Source: Exobasidium rhododendri (lineage: Eukaryota > Basidiomycota > Exobasidiomycetes > Exobasidiales > Exobasidiaceae). Taken from it: a DNA stretch of 64,000 bases. Every line of letters begins with the position of its first letter. Positions within the stretch are counted from its first letter, which is position 1. The stretch covers positions 2,542,001 through 2,606,000 of the forward strand of contig CP110631.1 in NCBI GenBank assembly GCA_026210745.1, in the 5' to 3' direction. Under the pieces are notes generated by a model. The model made no database searches. It was not told the origin of the DNA and saw only the letters and a program-made list of their open reading frames with translations. Positions 54,101-64,000 of the stretch are shown here, one piece after another. Position numbers and translations under genes: made by a program.

Positions 54101-56519
54101 ACTCCAACCTCCTAATGCTGACAACAGCCCGTAAGATGCTCATTGCGAAAGCAGGAATCACATCCAAAGGACTTCGCAGCATGGAGAACAACGTCAAAGC
54201 AGTGAAAGCGACGGGAATGGTGAGCTCTTGTCCTTGGAATGTGACGTAGATGAAGAAGGTGAAGATAGTCACCGAGATAGGAATGGCTACCCACAAGATA
54301 ATCATGCAGAATTCATTCATGTTGGCGTAGATCATTTGCCACATCTCGTTGTACCGAGCTGCCATGATCTTTTCGATCCATCGTTCTTGCACACCTTGCA
54401 ATTTGATGAAGCGTATTGCCATGAGTAATTCGGTGACAAGGGAGATCCGCTCATCGGTCGCTTTCCTCCATTTCACAGCCGATTTCATGTACCACTTGCC
54501 TACAAGATAATTGATAGGAAGCGCAATGATGAGCAAAGACAGGCCGGCAAGGGCAGACCAGCCCATGAGCTGATAGAGGAAAGTGGTGGCAATGATGACC
54601 TCGATAGGAGCTCCGTATAATTGGTGACTGTCACAGCCCAATCGTAGCAATGTGTTGATGTCTTCTGCCATCATATTGACCACCTTGCCGACGTCAGCCT
54701 GGCTTTCGAGACTGTCCTTCTTCTTCAGCTTCGGCTTCTTTGCCTTTCTGTCTTGCTGCCGATTGTCGTGTGCAGCGCCTAAGAGGGCACTGGTCTCTTG
54801 CTCGCCCTCTTCTCGAGCAGTGTCGTTAAGATCAGCGCCCAGGGCATTCAAGTCGTCCTGGTCATGCACTTGAAGCTTGGCCGTATCCAGTGCTTCCTGG
54901 GCCTCTTCCACCGCAGCGTCTTCCTCTTCCTCTTTTGCTTTGTCGATGTTGATGGCACCCTTCATATCCCGTCGCTTGAGTGCCTTCTCCAGTAGCTCAA
55001 TGACTAAGACGCTTCGTATCCGCAGACCAACCTGTCGAGCGTGGTGGAAATTCTTCAGCTCGGCCACATAGCGTACCAGAGTGAAAGCTAGGCCTAGAAG
55101 AGCCAAAACAAAAGCCTTGGATCGTGGGGTCCAGACGGGGCTGTCTTCACCCACCCGTGCTTCGATGCTGGAATTGCTTTGGTGGTGAAAGCCGCGATCA
55201 CGCAGAGTCCAGATGGACATGCCTTCGATAGCAGCGGCATCGGAAATACACTCCAAAATCGATCTCATCAGTGCCGGTCCGGCGTAAGCTAGAGTGACGC
55301 CACAGACTTTGTAGGTGAAGTCTAGAGCAATATCGTTGGCATTACACATGATCAGTCTCTTGGCGAGAGATCTCTTCTTGTTGTTAATGGAAGAGAACTG
55401 AAGGGTAGCAAATTTCCTCGACAGCGTCCTAGTATCATTGATGCTTCGTAGTCGCCATATGTCGGAAGGTACCAGTGGCCGATGTAGTGAGAGACGTTGA
55501 ACTGACTCCATCCATGTGTAGGTCAGGGTGGACGCCAAGGAAGCATAATCTTCTGGGGTAGTAGGGCATAGATCGTAGTCCCTCTGAAGGTTTTCCGTCT
55601 CTTCCACTACTTCCCCTGCCGCCAGCCTTCTCTTCTCGCTCAAAGGTACCTGAGCCTCAAATCCGCCGGGTGCGACTGGCATTGAAAAGATGACGACGAG
55701 AATAGAAGTGCATACTACGAGGTCAAATGCATTGCTGACTACGGGCAACAGGCGAACACCGTTAAAGAGTCTCTGCTTATCGTAGGGAATGAAGCGTAAG
55801 AGTCGAACGGAGGCAGTAGTGATCTGTATGAGGATCAGGAGGAGCACCCCAATTGGAGGGGTGAGGGGTTTCTTCGAGAGGATGTAGAAGAGGATGGACG
55901 CCTGCGAGATTATTTTCCCTTCAGCCGTCTAATATATCAGAGAGTCTCAGGCACAGACCGAACTCACCCATGTAGCTTGTGTGCAGATAGACTTAAGGCC
56001 CTCACTGTGCAATGCCCAGAACAGATTGCCTAAGGATACCTCGTAGCCACTGACGACGGTCCAGGCTACTAGTTGACCAAGGCTGAGCAGACAGATCAAC
56101 GTAGTCCGCTTTCTCTGCTTGACAAAGCCTGCCCGGCTATATCCGCGAGCATTGTTATCTCCCACTTGAACAGCACCGCGACGAAGAAAGGTTCCATGAC
56201 TTTGACCTCGACTTGACCTTAAGTCGTCCTCTGTAATGAAGGGTGCCAACGTACTGATGAAGGCAGACACCGGTCTGGGTAACAAAAGGTGGGCAGGAGG
56301 AATTGCGCTCCACACTATGCAGAATAATATCAAGATTGTAGAGAGATAGGGAAGATAGGCGAAGTATATGCCGTTGAAAGGATCGTAATCATTCAGGTAG
56401 GAAGCAGAGGAGATAGGCAATCGACTTGGAGTAGAAGAGAAGGAGGCGAATTGGTAGATATCCTGGCGGCCAATGAGAGCAGAAGCGGAATACTGGAAAT
56501 TCATCAGAGCCTGCATCAT
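51170..56519 (-). CDS. ABCC-type (MRP/Ybt1-like) full ABC transporter
   Basis: Full-length transporter, probably of conjugates, bile-acid-like compounds or metal-thiol complexes, at vacuole or plasma membrane. Exons 56519-55968, 55901-51434 and 51339-51170 give 1729 residues: TMD0, TMD1, NBD1, TMD2, NBD2. NBD1: Walker A GPTASGKSS (about residue 860), signature LSGGQKARISLARAMY, Walker B TVFLDDVLSAVD. NBD2: Walker A GRTGSGKTS (about 1482), signature FSAGQAQLISLARALL, Walker B IVILDEATSSTD. NBD1 has Asp where the catalytic Glu would be, the usual ABCC asymmetry. A Lys/Glu-rich charged insert of about 130 residues lies within TMD1 (54690-54960). The start is the first ATG of exon 1; the same frame continues upstream to a possible acceptor at 56571, so a further 5' exon is possible. 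Confidence 0.93.
51408..51430. repeat. (CA)n run in an ABCC intron
   Basis: About eight CA units immediately next to the GTGAGT donor of the last intron of the ABC transporter gene (TGTGTG on the coding strand). Confidence 0.85.
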
Positions 56520-56803
56520 GAAGACCTTCGCTGTGAATGCTCCATGGGGCAGTCCGGGACGATTCGACAACTGCAGGACGGCGCTCGGAGGTGGCCGATC
56601 AAGAGATTCGCAGTGTGTTGGATACCTTCACCTTTTGTGCTTCTTAATCAGCTCCGACACTCTTCCAGAATTTGGCGACGCGTGCCTCGATCTGGGCCTG
56701 GTCGTTTCCCCAGTGATGAGAAAGCTGGCTGGCCTTTCATCAGAGCTCTCAAAGCGCAGCCATCACACTGTAAGGCATCAGGCAAGTAACGCAGGTCTAC
56801 AGG

Positions 56804-59800
56804 ATGGCACGACATGATGATGACGAGCACAGTAGTAGACGTAAGCGTTATGACGATGGTAGTTACTCAAGTGGTCAAAGACCGAGAGACTCATACTCTT
56901 CCTCCTCTCGACGTCATTCCCCTACTCGATCTCGATCTCCCGACTTGGATAGACATCGAAGACGCAGAGACCATACAGAGACAAGCAGCAGCAGCATCGC
57001 CAGCAGCCACAGACATCGCAGTAGCAGGGGTGGCGAAGATGATTGGAGGAGGAGAGACGATGCAGAAAGAGATAGACTTAGACAAGTGAGACGTCGCGAA
57101 TTCTCGAACGTCGACTCGCATCGATATGGTGAGAGAAGAATGTCTGGTCAGGCAGCAGGCAACGATGACACAAGGCTTCCATCAGAGTCACAAAAAAAGA
57201 GATCTAGAAGCAGATCTCCCATCCCTACGTCTGCTGGGCACTTGCCTGACACCAGCGTGAGCGAGGTCAAAGAAAGCGTCAAGAATGGATCATCTTCGCC
57301 AGCTCCTGCGGTGGACAAGCTCAGGTCAAAGAAGGAAAAGTTGGAGGCTTGGAGGAGAGAAAGGGAGAGAAAGGCGTTGGAGGAAGCAAACCATAAGGAA
57401 GTAGAGACGGAGAATCCTAAAAGCAATGGTAGTGAGTCTAGCAGGAAAGAGATTGTGCAAAGCGAAACTTGCTCAAATTTTTCCCATTTTTCCCACGGCA
57501 GTGTCATCAAATGCTGATGGGCCCACTACCATCAAAGCTTCAGGATTGAAGGGACTTGCCTCGCTTGCTCGACCAGACTTTTCCAAGGACAAGCAGAAAA
57601 ATGTATCGGCCATGGATGATGTGGGAGATCAACCTAAACAACAAATTGAACGCTTCATCTTGCCACCAATGTCGGGCGATCCACTAGAGTCAATGGCATC
57701 CGTGGAAGCCGATGAAGAAGACGACGACGAAGCAGTAGGCTTGGTGGATGACGAGGAAGTGCACGGCAACCGTGAAGATGTGACTGCAACACTACAAGCA
57801 AAGAGAAAAGCTGCGGCGGAGGCCGAAGAGGAGAAGATGCTCTTGGACACCAAAGTGGAAGAAGTCGACGAGGATGAAGAATTGGACCCACTAGATGCTT
57901 TCATGGCTGGTGTTACCACTGAAGTGAAGCAGGTCAATGAAGCTGATCGTCAAAGAGTGGGGAAAGGCAAGCAGAGAGCTCTAGCTGAAGTGGTAGGCGG
58001 TTTCAATCAGGACGATGGAATTGGCGAAGAGGCGCAGAAAACGGAAGCAGACGAGTTGGATCAGGCTGAGGTGCAAGATCTCATGGCACTAGCTGCCTCC
58101 AAGATCAAGAAGAAGGACATGCCAGTGGTGGACCACGAAAGCGTCAAGTACGAGCCCTTCCGGAAGTCCTTCTACCACCCGCCTGCCGAAGTGGAAGAAA
58201 TGACCGAAGAAGACGCAGAGAGATTGCGGATGGAATTGGACGCCATCAAGGTTCGCGGAAAGGACTGCCCCAAACCCTTGACGAAGTGGAGCTACTGCGG
58301 TCTTCCGGGGACCTGTCTCGACGTCATTCATAAGTTGGGCTACAAGTCACCAACAGCGATTCAAGCTCAAGCCATCCCTGCCATCATGTCAGGGCGAGAC
58401 ATCATCGGAGTGGCAAAGACTGGTTCGGGAAAGACAATGGCATTTCTTCTGCCCATGTTCCGTCACATTAAAGATCAGCGTAAAGTCGCTTCCTTGGAAG
58501 GGCCTATTGGACTGATCATGACGCCGACACGAGAACTGGCCGTTCAGATCTTTCGCGAATCGAAACCGTTCGTCAAGGCACTGGGCTTGCGCGCCGTCTG
58601 TGTGTATGGAGGAGCGCCCATCTCTGAGCAGATTGCAGAGATGAAAAAGACGGCCGAGATAGTGGTGGCGACACCGGGTCGAATGATTGATTTGCTCACT
58701 GCCAACTCAGGGCGAGTGACGAATCTGAAGCGTGTCACGTACCTTGTCTTGGACGAAGCGGATCGCATGTTTGACATGGGCTTTGAGCCCCAAGTGATGA
58801 AGATCGTCAACAACATTCGACCAGATCGGCAAACTGTCCTCTTTTCGGCTACATTCCCGAAGCAGATGGAAAGTCTAGCGAGGAAGGTGTTGAAGAATCA
58901 GCCGGTAGAAATCACCGTGGGGGGAAGATCGGTCGTCGCGGAAGAAATCGAACAAATAGTCGAGGTCCGTGAAGAAAATTCCAAATTTCATCGATTGCTC
59001 GAGATCCTGGGAAGGACCTACATGGACGACGAGGACTGTCGCACACTCATCTTTGTAGAGCGTCAAGAAGCAGCGGATGACTTGTTGAAGGAACTCATGA
59101 AGAAGGGCTACCCGACAATGAGTTTACATGGCGGTAAAGATCAGGTTGATCGAGACTCGACGATCTCTGACTTCAAAGCAGGGGTGGTGCCGATCGTGAC
59201 GGCCACGTCTGTCGCTGCAAGAGGTCTCGATGTGAAGCAGTTAAAGCTGGTCATCAACTACGACACACCAAACCATATGGAGGATTATGTTCATCGCGCC
59301 GGGAGGACAGGAAGAGCGGGAAACAAGGGAACGTGCATTACTTTTATCACCCCAGAACAGGATCGATATGCTCGAGACATCATTTCAGCGCTCAAGGCAA
59401 GTAAGAGACCCATTCCGGCCGATTTGGAAGAATTGGCCGTCAAGTTCCGAGAGAAGCTGCAGAGCGGCAAGGCACATGCCATCAGCTCTGGATTTGGTGG
59501 TAAAGGTTTGGAGAGATTTGAAAGTGATCGAGAAAAGGCGCTGGCAGCGCAGAAGAGTTCGTTTGGAGAAGGGGTGGTGAATGAGGAGCAGCAGAGTGTC
59601 ACAGCCAAAGCAGAAGGGATGATGGATGATGTGAAGGTCAGCAAGGGACCTGTTGTGGAGAGTGAAGAGATGAGACAAGTTTCTGAGCTGCGAATCGAAG
59701 TCAAGAAGGGCCTAGCACCGGAATCCGTTCGAGACAATCGAGTGAAGGCAGCAGAAGACGGTTCTCAAGCGAGTGTAAAGAAGGAGCAGGAGGAGGAAGC

Positions 59801-60296
59801 TGATAATGCCTTGCTAGCACGAAATGCAAAGATGCTAGAAGCGGCAAGGGCAAGGGGGGTAGATACGACGAAACTTGCTCAGGCGCTTGCCAACATCAAT
59901 GCTGCTGCACAGAATAGGAAGGCGCAAAGAATGAGTGAAGAGGACTCGAATCGAAAGGGTAAAGATCCTGATGCGACTGATTATCATGCCATCGTTCCCA
60001 TCAATGACTTCCCTCAAAGAGCAAGATGGCGCGTGACGAACAAAGAAACGATGACGAATTTAATTCAAGAGTCAGGAGCGTCGATCACCAACAAAGGGAT
60101 TTTCTACGAAAAGGGCAAAGAACCCCAGCCTGGTGAACCGCCTAAATTGCAATTGCTGGTAGAGAGCAACGATGAGAGTAAAGTGGAAGCAGCGGTGCGG
60201 GAAATCAAGCAACTTCTCCTGGAAGCTACGCAAGCTGCCATGGAGGCAGAACAGAGGAATCCAGGAGGCGCACCAGGTCGATACTCTGTCCTCTAG
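56804..60296 (+). CDS. DEAD-box RNA helicase Prp5/DDX46-like
   Basis: ATPase that remodels U2 snRNP and proofreads the branch-site helix at prespliceosome formation. Exons 56804-57428 and 57502-60296 give 1139 residues. The N-terminal 200 residues are RS-like (Arg/Ser/His/Asp-rich). Helicase motifs in order: IQAQAIPAIMSGRDIIGVAK then TGSGKT (motif I, about residue 516), PTRELAVQ (Ia), TPGR (Ib), VLDEADRMFDMGFEPQ (II), FSATFP (III), ATSVAARGLDVKQ (V) and HRAGRTGRAGNKG (VI). The C-terminus carries a KH-like segment, HAIVPINDFPQRARWRVTNK to GASITNKGIFYEKG, as known in DDX46. Divergent from the ABC transporter, with starts less than 300 bp apart; convergent with another gene bearing a similar KH-like segment. 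Confidence 0.95.
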
Positions 60297-60475
60297 ACTA
60301 TTCATGTGCATGTCCCCCTGAATTTAATTTCCTAGCAGCAGATCTTTAGTGGTCCAGACAGAACGCTGTTTTTATTACGAACAGATAGTGTACAACATCG
60401 AGAAGTTTCCTTTTGCCAGCCCTTTTTTCTCCCTTGTCTGTGTCCTCCCTCTTCTACCCTCTCCCTCCCTCCCTC

Positions 60476-60740
60476 CTATCTAGCAATGCCATTTGTTCGG
60501 TATTCGGCTGGTAGATCTTGCAATCCTTCTTCTGTGGTCGGGAGTCGATTGTGATACGACTTGAATGACTTCTCCCACTCCAAGTAGTCTTTCCAGTACT
60601 TGTCCAGTGTTTCTTCCTCTGGCGTCTTAACTTTCTTTACTGGCTCAACGGGGGGAGGCGGTGCTTCCTCTTCAGGGGGAGGAGGGGGTGGAGCGTCGTC
60701 CGGAAGAGGGGGAACCGCACCTTGTGGTTGTGGTGGGTAA

Positions 60741-60773
<33 letters not shown>

Positions 60774-61796
60774 CCATATCCTCCTTGTTGACCCATATAC
60801 CCGGCACCTGCGCCGTAATTGCCGCCTGCCTGCTGCTGATAGCCTTGCTGGACTGCAGGGCCGCCTTGACCGTACGCTTGTTGAGGTTGAGCAAAGGAGG
60901 CCATAAGCGCTTGTCTGGCCTTTTCATGCTCTATCTTGACGGCATCTATCAGATCATCAGCGAGTATCTTTGCTTCAGCAACCATGGGAGCATCTGGACC
61001 AGTGATATGTACATGCATGTCTTCCTGTGACTCAGCTCCTGAACTGGCATCGATGAATCCCGATCCCAGACCCTTAATCTGAACTCGAGTTCCCGTCTCG
61101 TTTTGAATGTACTTGACAAAAAGACCTTGAGGACCTACCACCTTAGCTCGCACATTGAAGTTCCGCAATGGATCGAGACCGATCAAAATCTTCTCTTCCG
61201 GCCACTCTCGTCTTTGCGGTGGTCCTGCTCTCCTCTGCGCTTCGTATTCGAGCCTCTTTTGATGCCGATCTTCCGTAAGTTGAGGCATATCCTGCGCAAT
61301 CAATTCATTCACTGCCTCGATAGCCTTGTCCAGCATCTCCTTTGTCGTCGCACTAATATGCAGATATAGTGGTGGGTCGTTTGTGGTTGCGAGAGTTTTG
61401 TCTGGATACCAGATCCCTTTTGTTGTCACACTTGCTCCAGTATCCTCATGCAATTGAGTTTGCGTTTGTCCCTTTGTTAGCATATATCGGTTCCTATGAT
61501 CGTTGATGTCAATGTCGTGAGTGAACTCGGCATCATGCGGATCGACTTTTGGCTTGTCTGCACTGGCGGATGAGATCACACCTGAGCTCACTCCTCCTCC
61601 TCCAGCTCGAGCGCTGAATTGCGCGGCAATCTTGGCAGCTGCCGCGGCTGCAAAAGTGTGGTGCAGAGATGGTAGTGTCAGTCAGGGTGTATCCGTACAA
61701 GCACAATCGCCTCTACTCACCCGCTGCTGCTGCTTCAGCGGAGACTGTCGGACTGCCCTCGCCTGGCTCATCCCACTTGCTCTTTCGATCTGCCAT
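60476..61796 (-). CDS. KH-domain splicing-associated protein, KHDC4/Blom7-like
   Basis: Exons 61796-61721 and 61647-60476 give 415 residues. It begins MADRKSKWDEPGEGSPTVSA, the short KWD-type motif common to U2-associated KH proteins. First KH-like module: FTHDIDINDHRNRYMLTKGQ with GASVTTKGIWYPDK and DPPLYLHISA. Second: EKILIGLDPLRNFNVRAKVV, GPQGLFVKYIQNETGTRVQI and KGLGSGFIDA. The C-terminal region is Gln/Gly/Tyr-rich with a CAG-type repeat (60743-60772) and a Pro-rich stretch. It ends with an EKSFKSYHNRLPTTE-type segment. Human KHDC4 interacts with SNEV(Prp19) and U2 factors; a nuclear pre-mRNA splicing role is inferred by homology. Confidence 0.88.
60743..60772. repeat. (CTG)n/(CAG)n triplet repeat, coding
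   Basis: About ten CAG codons on the minus strand encode a polyglutamine run in the KHDC4-like protein. Confidence 0.95.
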
Positions 61797-62257
61797 AGTC
61801 AACGATGATGAGCGACAATAAGTTCTTTCCTCACAACAAGTTCTTTCCACTGCAGCGTCCAGACAGACAATGTGAGCGAGAACCTAAGTTTTAGAAGCTT
61901 GACACTCATTAGGACGCGACCACGTGGAAAGTAAAGGCTGCCTATCGGGCAATGTACCGGTACCGCACTACACCTATCAAGGACGATAGTAGCTTGCACT
62001 TTACCTTTGCAAGTGTCTCACCCCGAATCACAATCCGCAAATTTGTTACCAACGCCATCGTCGACTCCAGATAAACCTTCTTTGTAGTGTACCCTTATTT
62101 GTGCTCGCTAATTCGGCAACCTCTGCGTCTCGTAGTATCGACTCTCTATCGGGTACGCATTAGGCAACTTCTCCAACATCACTGCGATCCCTGACAGAGG
62201 CGACCTCTGCGCACCGCCTTTTTCCCATCCTCAATATCCCAATACTACTGCGCTAAT
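61797..62257. promoter_or_regulatory. Divergent promoter region of KHDC4-like and Sec4-like genes
   Basis: 461 bp between divergent starts. A direct repeat of AACAAGTTCTTTCC-like sequence (61829 and 61847) lies on the KHDC4 side. No known operator. Confidence 0.45.
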
Positions 62258-63230
<973 letters not shown>

Positions 63231-64000
63231 AGGAGGAATGTTACGGTTCTTTTCGCTCTTTTCTATGGTCTTCCGCCGCCGTTCTTTCTACTCAAGTAGT
63301 TGTCCTCACCCTGATTTGGTATTCTCAGTAATGACATGCCCTTTTGTCGATGTTCCCTTTCCTTGTAGAATTCAGGCAGTACAGGTGAAGAGACCACCCG
63401 CAGGACGATTCTTCCGGCCTTCTGCCCTCTCCTCCGTCCATCGCGGCGTGGCGAAGCATCCGCAGGAGGCTTGAAGGCATGATGTCGACAGCAGATGGGG
63501 GACCACGTTCGGGCGTTCTAGTCGTTCATGACACACACAGTCGTTGTAAAGGCCTTGAACGACCAACGAGTGTAAGTCCGAAGGGAATGGGATGAAGGGG
63601 CTACTTCGTGTAGTAGTGTCGATGCATATGAGGGGCACAGCGATCCTGGTTGAGCACAGGCCTAGGTAATCAGATGCGAGTGAGCAATACATCAGGACCA
63701 TTCCTCATCTGGCGCTGAGCCATCAGGCCGCCCAAGGGCAGAATCTACCTTTGGCGCTCGCAGATTGCAGTCACCTGGAAAAAAAGTTGACTTGACCTGG
63801 GCGTGAAATCAATGTTGGCGAAAGTGGCGCACTTCGCGCAAAGCACCTGGTCCAGCAGTATTCGCATCCTGACGATGAACGCATCCTTCCTTGCAGCACA
63901 CATGAGGACTTCGAGCGCCCGCACGTTGCCTGCAGGCTGAATGGCATGACCCAGCAAGCCGATCGCTTCACACCACAGTGTGTAGTGACCATTCCAACAG
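63231..64000. other. Right edge, no gene supported
   Basis: 770 bp after the Sec4-like gene. Overlapping minus-strand frames at 63992-63771 and 63957-63745 run close to the window edge and could belong to a gene continuing to the right, but neither shows a recognisable domain. Confidence 0.4.

Noticed and set aside
63745-63992. Possible partial gene at the right edge
   Set aside because: Two overlapping minus-strand frames compete and neither has a recognisable domain; insufficient sequence to decide.

Overview
The window is nuclear DNA from a filamentous or yeast-like fungus, most likely a basidiomycete. Genes are packed closely on both strands. Almost every gene is interrupted by short introns (about 50-140 nt) with strong GTGAGT-type donors, CTGAC-like branch points and AG acceptors. 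The products (Skt5/Chs4 chitin synthase activator, Sec15, Prp5, Ipi3, MRP49-type mitoribosomal protein, Osh3-type ORP, RCC2-like/PHD protein) are fungal. I lean towards Ustilaginomycotina, but that is an inference from gene style and not proven by the sequence. No virus-like element, transposon, CRISPR array or biosynthetic cluster was found. The content is mostly housekeeping.

Layout. 1-12.9 kb: partial 6-phosphogluconolactonase (-), calmodulin (+), a possible small gene (-), Skt5-like (+), Sam50 (-), an intron-bearing tRNA-Gln (-), a nuclear hypothetical protein (+) and a DUF89/ARMT1-type phosphatase (+). 12.9-24.6 kb: AMPK gamma/Snf4 (-), an MRP49-like mitoribosomal protein (-), Ipi3 (+), an Osh3-like oxysterol-binding protein (-), an NDUFAF4-like protein (+) and nitronate monooxygenase (+). 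24.8-35.3 kb: a JmjC protein with a very large acidic insert (+), a 2OG-Fe(II) oxygenase (-), a Gfd2-type DEDDh protein (+), a KsdD-like flavoprotein (-) and an RCC1-PHD fusion (-). 35.3-38.4 kb is a gene-poor stretch of 3 kb leading to a TATA-driven single-exon gene. 39.9-51.1 kb: tRNase Z (-), CSN7 (+), Sec15 (-), Dcp1 (+), an AKTIP/FTS-like UBC variant (-), an intron-bearing tRNA-Glu (+) and an F-box-like protein (+). 51.2-63.2 kb: a full ABCC transporter (-), Prp5 (+), a KHDC4-like KH protein (-) and a Sec4/Rab8 GTPase (+). The last 770 bases hold nothing I can assign.

How the genes relate. There is no operon logic. Several genes serve common processes: polarised secretion and wall growth (Sec4, its effector Sec15, Skt5, calmodulin), RNA metabolism (Prp5, KHDC4-like, Dcp1, Gfd2-like, tRNase Z, Ipi3) and mitochondrial biogenesis (Sam50, MRP49-like, NDUFAF4-like). 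The convergent Prp5 and KHDC4-like genes carry a similar KH-like module. Exon joins given here were worked out by hand from splice signals and checked for reading-phase consistency.
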